This document shows, piece after piece, positions 1 to 5,707 of a stretch of DNA of 11,466 nucleotides. A program made the position numbers and the translations under genes. Each line of letters starts with the position of its first letter. The first letter of the stretch is position 1. Source of the DNA: CALKKN01 sp050118555 (GTDB lineage: Bacteria > Pseudomonadota > Gammaproteobacteria > Xanthomonadales > SZUA-36); assembly GCA_050118555.1 (NCBI GenBank), contig JASFKQ010000122.1, positions 1 through 11,466 on the forward strand, read 5' to 3'. The notes beneath the pieces were generated by a model. It saw only the letters and a program-made list of their open reading frames with translations, had not been told where the DNA came from and made no database searches.

Positions 1-185
1 GGCCGGCTTTCGCGCCGCCATTCTTCGAGGTAGGCCTTGCTGCTGCCCTTGCCGGCCCGCATTGCAGCCCGGTCGATCGCCTTCGCGAAGCGCGGCTCCA
101 GTTGCGCCTTGTGGCGCGTCCTGCCCTGCTGGCCGATCACCTGTGCGGGAATGTCACGCCAGTAGATTGTCGTCATTTTTGCCAT
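1..185 (-). CDS. Virulence factor family protein (PF13769-like), 3' end outside window
   Basis: The minus strand encodes about 61 residues from an ATG at 185 to the left edge with no stop, so the C-terminus is missing. The start reads MAKMTTIYWRDIPAQVIGQQ and continues through RFAKAIDRAAMRAG to YLEEWRRE. The TxIYWRDIPAQV opening and the DRAAMRAG...YLxEWRR block are what I recall of the small proteins named 'virulence factor' (about 90-110 residues). Despite the name, these usually sit beside MTTB, DUF1638 and methyltetrahydrofolate methyltransferase genes, and their biochemical role is unknown. A GGA lies about 6 nt before the ATG; a second ATG at 176 is possible but has no better ribosome site. 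The gene points the same way as the methyl-transfer operon but is separated from it by a palindrome and an inverted gene fragment. Family assignment is by motif memory. Confidence 0.8.
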   Translation of the reverse strand, partial: MAKMTTIYWRDIPAQVIGQQGRTRHKAQLEPRFAKAIDRAAMRAGKGSSKAYLEEWRRESR

Positions 186-217
186 TGGGGTTCCAAAGAG
201 CCAGGGTCAAAAGAAGC

Positions 218-269
218 GGGGTCAGAGTAAAGGGACAGAGTCGTTACTCTGTCCCTTTACTCTGACCCC
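218..269. repeat. Perfect 24-bp palindrome with 4-nt loop, REP-like element
   Basis: The arm at 218-241 (GGGGTCAGAGTAAAGGGACA then GAGT) is exactly reverse-complemented at 246-269, around the loop CGTT at 242-245. The repeat begins just after an imperfect direct copy of its own edge: GGGTCA occurs at 204-209 and again at 219-224. The sequence style (GGGGTCAGAGTAAA...TTTACTCTGACCCC) resembles dispersed palindromic units found between genes in several gammaproteobacteria and linked to REP-associated tyrosine transposases (RAYTs). No transposase is visible here. As RNA it would form a very stable hairpin from either strand, but no clear run of T follows on either side, so a terminator role is not supported. 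It sits between the virulence-factor start and the ribosome binding site of the inverted fragment, at a rearranged boundary. Confidence 0.85.
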
Positions 270-290
270 ATCATTCTCCTGGGAGAGAAA

Positions 291-392
291 ATGACGGAAA
301 CCATCATCAGCTCAGCGAGCCGGGAAGTCGTTATCGGCTTCGACCGGCCGTTCGTTGTCATCGGCGAGCGCATCAACCCGACGGGACGCAAA
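291..392 (+). pseudogene. 5' fragment of methyltetrahydrofolate:corrinoid methyltransferase gene (inverted, truncated after ~34 codons)
   Basis: The plus strand from the ATG at 291 encodes a 34-residue stretch that opens MTETIISSASREVVIGFD and includes RPFVVIGERINPTGRK. This is the characteristic N-terminus of pterin-binding methyltetrahydrofolate methyltransferases (DHPS-like fold, as in AcsE and the MetH pterin domain), in which (I/V)GERINPTGRK forms the first strand of the barrel and part of the pterin site. The ribosome site GGGAGAG at 281-287 is well placed, so the true gene start is preserved. After codon 34 (ending at 392) the similarity stops and the plus strand becomes the antisense of the DUF1638 gene. 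The open frame stays open to 989 only as that antisense. The usual protein is about 280-350 residues, so this stub lacks nearly the whole barrel and cannot be active. In the pathway this enzyme would pass methyl groups between the corrinoid protein and tetrahydrofolate. Confidence 0.78.
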
Positions 393-929
393 GTCCAGGC
401 CCAGGAAGTGGGTGTGCTCGCGCGCCAGGGCCGCCAGCTCCGCATCGTTCGTTTGCGCCAGGTGCACCACCCGGCGGTAATTGCCGAAGTAAGTGGGCAA
501 CAGTTGCGGGTTGCGGTCCAGACCGAGGCCGCGCACCACCAGGCGCTCGAAGTGGCGGACCAGGAAATCGGTCAGGTAGAAGCTGCCCGGCTCCTCGTCC
601 GCCAGCGCGTGAAACGTCTCGCCTCCGGCGAAGAACTCGTAGCAATGCGCACCGGGGATGCGCTGGATGCCGGTGCCCGCCAGCGCCTTGTCGAGCAGGC
701 CCCCGGTGCCGCAGTCCGCGTAAGCCACGAACACCCCCGCGAAGCGCTCCCGCTGTTCGCTGATTTTCTCCAGCACGGCGCCCGGAATCCGCTCGGGCCG
801 GTTGTGCAGCTCGGCGGGCAGGCACTGCAACTCGATGTGGTCCCACCCGTTGAGTTCACGAACCCGCACGAGTTCGCGGGCGATCGCGCCGCAGGCGATG
901 ACCAGGATTTTTGCCGATTTCGGGTTCAG
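312..929 (-). CDS. DUF1638 family protein, C-terminus replaced by a rearrangement
   Basis: The minus strand encodes a DUF1638 (PF07796) protein of about 205 residues when started at CTG 929. The first conserved block, KILVIACGAIAREL (residues 7-20), lies upstream of the only in-frame GTG (869), so a GTG start would cut the family core. CTG 929 has the strong site GAGGAAAG seven nt upstream and overlaps the corrinoid-protein stop by 4 nt (CTGA). Further family blocks are ELNGWDHIELQCLPAELHNR (about 25-44), YADCGTGGLLD (70-80), HCYEFFAG (95-102) and NYRRVVHLAQT (150-160). Cysteines at 13, 36, 73 and 96 fit a metal- or cofactor-binding role, but the function is unknown. From about residue 181 to the stop at 312 the sequence is merely the antisense of a methyltransferase gene start, so the last 25 residues are not native. 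The family is regularly found with MTTB and corrinoid proteins. Activity after this loss is uncertain. Confidence 0.85.
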   Translation of the reverse strand: MNPKSAKILVIACGAIARELVRVRELNGWDHIELQCLPAELHNRPERIPGAVLEKISEQRERFAGVFVAYADCGTGGLLDKALAGTGIQRIPGAHCYEFFAGGETFHALADEEPGSFYLTDFLVRHFERLVVRGLGLDRNPQLLPTYFGNYRRVVHLAQTNDAELAALAREHTHFLGLDFASRRVDALADDNERPVEADNDFPAR

Positions 930-1618
930 GAGGCTTTCCTCACCAGTTCCTTGGCCGTTTCGACCGCGGTGGCGGCATCACGGCAATAGGCGTCCGCACC
1001 GACCGCTGCGCCGAATTCCTCGTTGAGGGGCGCGCCGCCGACCAGCACGATATAGTCGTCCCGGATACCGCGTTCCTTCATCGTGTCGATCACGACCTTC
1101 ATGTAGGGCATCGTGGTGGTCAGCAGGGCCGACATGCCCAGGATATTCGGCTTGTGTTCTTCCAGGGCCGCCAGGTATTTCTCCACTTCCACGTTGATGC
1201 CGAGGTCGATGACCTCGAAGCCGGCGCCCTCCATCATCATGCCGACGAGGTTTTTGCCGATGTCGTGGATATCGCCCTTCACCGTACCGATGACCATCTT
1301 GCCGACGGGCTTGGCGCCCGTATCCGTCAGGATCGGTTTGAGGATGGCCATGCCGGCTTTCATCGCGTTGGCGGCCATCAGCACTTCGGGCACGAACAGA
1401 ATACCGTCGCGAAAGTCGATGCCGACGATGGTCATGCCGCCAACGAGCGCCTCCTCGAGCACCCGCGTTGCCTCCCAGCCGCGATCGAGCAGGATGTTGG
1501 TGCCTTCTGCGATCTCGTCCGCCAGGCCATCGTAGAGATCGTCGTGCATCTGCTCGACGAGTTCGTCATCCGGCAATTCCGACAGGACGATGTCTTCGTC
1601 TTCGTATTGGTCAGTCAT
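926..1618 (-). CDS. Corrinoid (B12)-binding methyl carrier protein, MtbC/MttC type
   Basis: This 230-residue protein is a cobalamin-binding methyl carrier that takes a methyl group from an MTTB-type methyltransferase on its cobalt and passes it to an acceptor such as tetrahydrofolate. The N-terminal helical cap (about 30-95, with LVGGMTIVGIDFRDGILFVP) matches the B12-binding-2 domain. The C-terminal Rossmann part (about 106-225) has GDIHDIGKNLV at 115-125, where His118 is the expected lower axial ligand. GMSALLTTTM (161-170) supplies the SxL motif and VLVGGAPLNEEF (191-202) the GG motif. Length and domain order are normal and all key residues are present. The first 25 residues are very acidic. 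The gene starts 26 nt after the first MTTB gene in a stretch with GAGAG just before ATG, and its stop overlaps the DUF1638 start. As the only carrier in the window, it probably serves both MTTB proteins. Confidence 0.95.
   Translation of the reverse strand: MTDQYEDEDIVLSELPDDELVEQMHDDLYDGLADEIAEGTNILLDRGWEATRVLEEALVGGMTIVGIDFRDGILFVPEVLMAANAMKAGMAILKPILTDTGAKPVGKMVIGTVKGDIHDIGKNLVGMMMEGAGFEVIDLGINVEVEKYLAALEEHKPNILGMSALLTTTMPYMKVVIDTMKERGIRDDYIVLVGGAPLNEEFGAAVGADAYCRDAATAVETAKELVRKAS
934..941 (-). promoter_or_regulatory. Ribosome binding site that supports a CTG start for DUF1638
   Basis: The minus strand reads GAGGAAAG followed by CCTC and then CTGAAC. The AGGA core ends 7 nt before the CTG at 929, an ideal distance. 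No ATG, GTG or TTG occurs in frame between here and the conserved KILVIACG block. The site lies inside the last codons of the corrinoid protein gene, so the two genes should be translationally coupled. Confidence 0.6.
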
Positions 1619-1644
1619 AAGCTCTCAAGCCTCGTTTCTTGCTG

Positions 1645-3270
1645 CTACCAACGGCTGTTGCCCGGGCGCATGTCCTCGGGTGACAGCCGAATCGGGAAAT
1701 GTTCACGGATTCTGCAGTCCGCGTCCGGATCAATGTACTCGGGGTAGTGTTCCGAAAGGATTTGCCGGACCCGCTGATGGGCCAGCTCACAGATGTCCTC
1801 TTTGCCGGTTACTTCCCATTCGCCGGCCGTGCGCCGGTCCGCGACCTCGGGGTAAAGGTACTCTTTCTGCATCAGATCGAGCGTCTGATGATGCCCGAGG
1901 TAATGCCCGACACCGTGCACGGTCTCCTTGATCACCTCATAGGAAAGCGTCTCGTCCGTTACCTCTATGCCACGAAGGAGCCTTTGTACATTACCGAACA
2001 TGTCGTTGTCGATCACCAGGCCCTCGAAAGACTGTCCCAGCAGGCTGCCGACGATGCCCGGATAGGCCGCCAGCAGGTTGACGCCCGTCAACGCCAGCGC
2101 CGTGGTGGTGATCGCTTTCTCGTAACCGGCCTGGGCGTCCATCACCTTGGCGTCCGTCATGCCGCTGGCCATGCTGGTGATGAAACCGAAGTGGTTACAC
2201 AGTTGCGCCGACGCGGCCATGGCCAGCGCTTCTTCTCCGCTGCCACCGCTGAAGGCCCCGGTCCGGAGATCGGAAATGAACGGCCACATGCCGAAATTGA
2301 TCGCCGAGCCTGGCTTCACGAGGTTCATCACGCACAGGCAGGACAGCGTTTCGGCAAAGGTCTGGGCCAGGGTTCCCGCCAGCGCCGCCGGCGAAGTCGC
2401 CCCGGCCTGCGGCGCCACGGCGATATCTCCGGTCAGCCCCAGTTGCGCCAGTTTCACCAGCACCTGCGCGTTGTCCTTGCCGAAGCGCAGCGGCGAGACG
2501 ATGGGGCAACCACCAAACGTGCAGAAGGGTCGCTCCAGGAAGCCGCCTTCGCGGCCGAGGTAGGCATCGAACAGCGCGATCAGGGGATCGATGTGATCCA
2601 CCTCGGCGATACCGAGCGCGAAGTGCTTGCAGGTGCCCGCCAGCTCGGCGTAGGCGATATTCATGTCATGGACATAGATCTCCTCGCTGTACTGGGCGGC
2701 GATGAAGGGCTGGCCGAACATGTGAATGTGCTCCAGCGTGTCCGCCAGCCGCGCCGCATCGTAAAGATCGACGAGCTGCGTCGGCCGATAGGTTTGCGTC
2801 TCGTATTCGAGGATACTGACCGATTCGCCGGACGTGCTGAAATACACGCGCTCGGCGCTCAGTTCGCAATCGAATTGCGGATCGGGCGCATGGCACACGT
2901 AGCTTTTCGCCGCCACGTCGATCAGATCTTCGACCAGCGCGCGCGGAAAGCGCAGGCGGCCCTTGTCGTCCTGGTAGCAGCCACCCGGGAGTGCATAGTG
3001 CAGGATCTCCGGAATCGGGTCTGCAATGCCGATGTTCTCCAGGATGTCCAGCGCAGTGTCGTAGATGCGCTGCATGTCATGGTCGCTGAGCGGTGTATAC
3101 GCACCACCGGTCATTCCCGGCTGCACAACCTTGCCGCCGGCCCCGGCCGCGCGCAATGCGTGGCGCGCGCTGCGCCCGCCTGCCCGCTTCAGTTTCCGGC
3201 GCCGTCTACGACCGCCGGCAGCTGGTCGTGAGCTGCGTGGGGACTGGTCTCTTTCACGGGTCTTGTTCAT
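1645..3270 (-). CDS. Trimethylamine methyltransferase (MTTB) family protein, copy 1, non-pyrrolysine
   Basis: This 541-residue soluble protein belongs to the MTTB family (PF06253), whose members move a methyl group from a methylated amine to a corrinoid protein. The barrel carries FGGCPIVSPLRFG (252-264), PQAGATSPAALAG (287-299), SDLRTGAFSGGSGEEA (333-348), GMTDAKVMDAQAGYEKA (370-386) and YPEYIDP (509-515). The frame has no internal stop; the only TAG is the terminator at 1645-1647, directly after a C-terminal RPGNSRW that the second copy shares and closes with TAA. It is therefore a non-pyrrolysine member, like those acting on glycine betaine, carnitine or proline betaine; the substrate here is unknown. 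Residues 20-40 form a strongly basic tail rich in Arg and Lys. The start is 3 nt after the stop of copy 2, with GGTGG upstream. It differs from copy 2 along its whole length, so the pair is an old duplication or two specificities. Confidence 0.93.
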   Translation of the reverse strand: MNKTRERDQSPRSSRPAAGGRRRRRKLKRAGGRSARHALRAAGAGGKVVQPGMTGGAYTPLSDHDMQRIYDTALDILENIGIADPIPEILHYALPGGCYQDDKGRLRFPRALVEDLIDVAAKSYVCHAPDPQFDCELSAERVYFSTSGESVSILEYETQTYRPTQLVDLYDAARLADTLEHIHMFGQPFIAAQYSEEIYVHDMNIAYAELAGTCKHFALGIAEVDHIDPLIALFDAYLGREGGFLERPFCTFGGCPIVSPLRFGKDNAQVLVKLAQLGLTGDIAVAPQAGATSPAALAGTLAQTFAETLSCLCVMNLVKPGSAINFGMWPFISDLRTGAFSGGSGEEALAMAASAQLCNHFGFITSMASGMTDAKVMDAQAGYEKAITTTALALTGVNLLAAYPGIVGSLLGQSFEGLVIDNDMFGNVQRLLRGIEVTDETLSYEVIKETVHGVGHYLGHHQTLDLMQKEYLYPEVADRRTAGEWEVTGKEDICELAHQRVRQILSEHYPEYIDPDADCRIREHFPIRLSPEDMRPGNSRW

Positions 3271-3273
3271 GAT

Positions 3274-4812
3274 TTACCACCGTTGATTGCCCGGCCGCAT
3301 GACATCGCGCGGCAGCAGGATGGGAAAGGTTTCCCGGATTTTCGCGTCGGTCGCCGGATCGATGTACTCCGGGTAGTGGGTAGAGAGAATTTCGCGAACC
3401 CGGCCGGCCGCGCGTTCGCGGATGTCCGGTGAACCCGCAGCCTCCCAGTCACCCGGGGTGCTGCGGTCCGCCAACGCGGGATACTCGTACTCGCTGCGCA
3501 TCAGTTCGAGCGTCTGGCCGGTGCGCAGGTAATGGCCCTCGCCGTTGACCACGCTTTCGATAACCTCGTAGGAAAGCGTTTCCTCGTTTACCTCGATGCC
3601 GCGGACCGAGCGCAGCACGGCGCCGAGCATGTCGTTGTCGATCACCATGGCTTCGAGCGACAGCGCCATCAGGCTGCCGAGCATGCCCGCTGACTCCGAA
3701 ACATTGTTGCAGCCGGCCTGCGCCGCCAGCGACACGGCTAGCGCCTTTTCGTACCCGGCCTGGCAATCGGGCGTCTTGGCGTCGGTCATTCCGGCACCCA
3801 CGGAACTCGCCAGGCCGTAGAAGTTGACCATCTGGGCGGCCGCGGCGCTGACGACGGCCTCCTCGCCGCTGCCTCCGGTAAAAGCGCCGGTGCGCAGGTC
3901 GGAAACGAACGGCCACGGCCCGATGATCACCGGGAAGCCCGGCTCGACCAGGTCGACGAGCAGTAATCCGGCCAGGGCTTCGGCGAGAGCCTGGACCACT
4001 GCGCCCGCCAGCGCGGCGGGCGCGGTCGCGCCGGCCTGCGGGGCCATGACCACCCAGACCGGAGCGCCGAAACGAATGGATTCGACGCAGACCTCCGCGT
4101 TGTCGCAGCCGTACCGCAGGGGCGAGATCACGCAACACCCCCCGCCGTGTGCGAAAGGGCGTTCACGCCATTTTTTCTCGCCGCCTGCGATCATGTGCAG
4201 CATCTCCAGGGCCGGCTGGACATGGCGCGCATCGTTGAAGGTCAGCGCGGTGTGCTTGCGCGTTCCGGCCACGCTCGCGTAGGCGGTGTTGATGTCGCAG
4301 GTCAGTTGATCAGCGATCTCCGTCGCGACCACCAGGCGGGAAAACGCGTGGATGTTGCCCATGCAGTCGACCAGGCGGGCTGCATCGTAGACATCCGGCA
4401 GCGTCGAGGGGCGATAACGTGAAGCGAAAGGGTCCAGCATGTTCACGGCTTCCCCTCCGCCGTAGGTGTGCACGCGCAGGCCTCCGATCTCCAGGTCCCA
4501 GTCCGGATCGCGGGCGGCGAAATGGAGGTCCTTCGGCGTGCCGGCGATGACGTCCTCGACCAGGGCCCGCGGAAAGCAGAGACGGCCGCGCTCGCTCAGT
4601 GTGCACCCCCGCTCCAGGGCGCGCTCCTTCAGAATCGGGATCGGCTCCCCCATGCCGATGTTCTCGAGCACGTCCAGGACGGTCCGGTGTATGGCCCGCT
4701 CGTCCAGTTCCGTCAGCGGGCGAAAGCGGCCGCCCGGCAGGCCGGGCCGCACGGCCGAGGCGGCGGGCGGAGCCGCGCGCCGGGCTTCCCTCCCGCGTCG
4801 GCGCTCACGCAT
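3274..4812 (-). CDS. Trimethylamine methyltransferase (MTTB) family protein, copy 2, non-pyrrolysine
   Basis: This is a second MTTB-family methyltransferase, 512 residues from the chosen ATG at 4812. That start overlaps the stop of the reductase gene by 8 nt (ATGCGTGA) and has GGAG seven nt upstream. An ATG at 4881 would add 23 residues but lacks a ribosome site and would overlap the previous gene by 77 nt. Motifs mirror copy 1: HGGGCCVISPLRYG (222-235), PQAGATAPAALAG (258-270), SDLRTGAFTGGSGEEA (304-319), GMTDAKTPDCQAGYEKA (341-357), YPEYIDP (480-486) and a C-terminal RPGNQRW. There is no internal stop, so no pyrrolysine. A short Arg-rich N-terminus (2-12) precedes the conserved RPGLPGG turn. 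The neighbouring corrinoid carrier, reductase and Rieske gene suggest demethylation of a quaternary or tertiary amine. Differences from copy 1 around residues 205-230 lie beside a conserved block and could reflect substrate choice; that is inference. Confidence 0.93.
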   Translation of the reverse strand: MRERRRGREARRAAPPAASAVRPGLPGGRFRPLTELDERAIHRTVLDVLENIGMGEPIPILKERALERGCTLSERGRLCFPRALVEDVIAGTPKDLHFAARDPDWDLEIGGLRVHTYGGGEAVNMLDPFASRYRPSTLPDVYDAARLVDCMGNIHAFSRLVVATEIADQLTCDINTAYASVAGTRKHTALTFNDARHVQPALEMLHMIAGGEKKWRERPFAHGGGCCVISPLRYGCDNAEVCVESIRFGAPVWVVMAPQAGATAPAALAGAVVQALAEALAGLLLVDLVEPGFPVIIGPWPFVSDLRTGAFTGGSGEEAVVSAAAAQMVNFYGLASSVGAGMTDAKTPDCQAGYEKALAVSLAAQAGCNNVSESAGMLGSLMALSLEAMVIDNDMLGAVLRSVRGIEVNEETLSYEVIESVVNGEGHYLRTGQTLELMRSEYEYPALADRSTPGDWEAAGSPDIRERAAGRVREILSTHYPEYIDPATDAKIRETFPILLPRDVMRPGNQRW

Positions 4813-5677
4813 GGGCGTGCTCCGCGGCCTCACGGTGCCGACGCACCGTCTCGAGCCGCCAGCGTTCCGTGGGTTCGACATTGTTAAAACTGAACAGGTG
4901 GAACCCGGGTATGTCCAGCACCGAGTCGTCCAGATACCCCTTGATGCCGTCCACCAGGCCGTCCGCCTGGTATGGCCGGCCTCTCACCATCTGCCTGACC
5001 AGCCCTTTCTGCCGCTTCAGTACGCGCACGGACTGGCCCACGCCGATCCGCAGCGACAGCGACAGGAGCTTGCCGACCTCCGCCACCCCTGGTAGCCCGA
5101 TCCATGCCGGCAGCGTCACTCCCTCGCGGCGGATGCGACGCAGCCAGTCGATCAGGACTGCGGGGTCGAAACACATCTGGGTGACGAGGTAGGTTGCGTA
5201 AGCCTGCTTTTCCCGCAGCAGACGGATCAACTCTTCATCGCCGACGAGTGGATGACCCTCCGGGTGCGCAGCCACCCCGACGTCCTCGATGCCGTGACCG
5301 ATCTCGGCCATGTCCCGCAGCAGGTCGAGCGAGCAGTCGTAGTCGCCCGCCGGTCGGTCGGCGTCGCCGCCGGGCACGAAGATGCTTTCCACCTTCTGCT
5401 CCTGCAGTCGCGTGAGAATTTCCCGCAGGTGGCCTTTGTCGCGTACCAGGCGCGCCGCTATATGAGGGATCAGCTTGAGCCGCCGCTCCTCCGGCAGGGC
5501 GCGAAGTTCCTCGACCATCTTCAGCGTCGGCTCGATCCCGTGGACGGGCGAGCAGGTGATGGCGACGTACGAGTGCCTGGGCAGATGGACCAGACGTTCG
5601 ACAATCGTCCTGGTCGGTATGACTTCGAGATACGCCTTTTCCATCAGCACTGACAGTATGCGGTCATGATCACTCAT
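4805..5677 (-). CDS. Methylenetetrahydrofolate reductase (MetF-type)
   Basis: This 290-residue protein is a MetF-type flavin reductase that interconverts 5,10-methylene-THF and 5-methyl-THF. It follows the MetF block order: E18 in the early strand (matching the catalytic Glu28 of E. coli MetF), ITCSPVHG (40-47), PHIAAR (71-76), FVPGGDADRPAGDY (100-113), VAAHPEGHP (135-143, compare VAAYPEVHP), TQMCFD (166-171, compare TQFFFD) and GLPGV (194-198, compare PGILPV). Length is normal for the single-domain bacterial enzyme. In a methylotrophic or demethylation cluster it would probably run in the oxidative direction, taking methyl-THF made by corrinoid transfer toward methylene-THF and C1 oxidation, rather than making methionine; this is inference from context. 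GAGGGG precedes the ATG by about 9 nt, 30 nt separate it from the Rieske gene, and its stop overlaps the next gene's start. Confidence 0.92.
   Translation of the reverse strand: MSDHDRILSVLMEKAYLEVIPTRTIVERLVHLPRHSYVAITCSPVHGIEPTLKMVEELRALPEERRLKLIPHIAARLVRDKGHLREILTRLQEQKVESIFVPGGDADRPAGDYDCSLDLLRDMAEIGHGIEDVGVAAHPEGHPLVGDEELIRLLREKQAYATYLVTQMCFDPAVLIDWLRRIRREGVTLPAWIGLPGVAEVGKLLSLSLRIGVGQSVRVLKRQKGLVRQMVRGRPYQADGLVDGIKGYLDDSVLDIPGFHLFSFNNVEPTERWRLETVRRHREAAEHAHA
4820..4823 (-). promoter_or_regulatory. Ribosome binding site fixing the start of MTTB copy 2
   Basis: GGAG lies 7 nt before the ATG at 4812 on the minus strand, inside the last codons of the reductase gene. This favours the internal ATG over the upstream ATG at 4881, which has only an AT-rich stretch before it. 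Confidence 0.55.
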
Positions 5678-5707
5678 CGAGGCTTCCCCTCTGAACCACC
5701 GGCCGGG

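Noticed and set aside
62..265. Small plus-strand frame of 67 codons across the left intergenic region
   Set aside because: It runs antisense through the virulence-factor gene and into the palindrome, and has no recognisable protein signature.
218..269. Palindrome as an intrinsic terminator
   Set aside because: No clear U-tract follows the stem on either strand, and the stem is much longer than typical terminators. A REP-like repeat explains it better.
393..989. Continuation of the plus-strand methyltransferase frame beyond codon 34
   Set aside because: From 393 on it is the antisense of DUF1638 and the end of the corrinoid gene. No barrel motifs follow, so only 291-392 is gene-derived.
1645..1647. 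TAG codon at the end of an MTTB gene as possible pyrrolysine readthrough
   Set aside because: It follows the shared C-terminal RPGN(S/Q)RW, which copy 2 closes with TAA, and it lies far from any active-site position. It is a normal stop.
1699..3231. Long plus-strand open frame of 510 codons opposite MTTB copy 1
   Set aside because: It is antisense to a gene with clear family motifs; composition is rich in Arg, Gln, Val and His as expected of a GC-rich shadow frame, and no domain is recognisable.
3274..4881. Longer MTTB copy 2 starting at ATG 4881
   Set aside because: It would overlap the reductase gene by 77 nt with no ribosome site. ATG 4812 has GGAG at 7 nt and a coupled 8-nt overlap.
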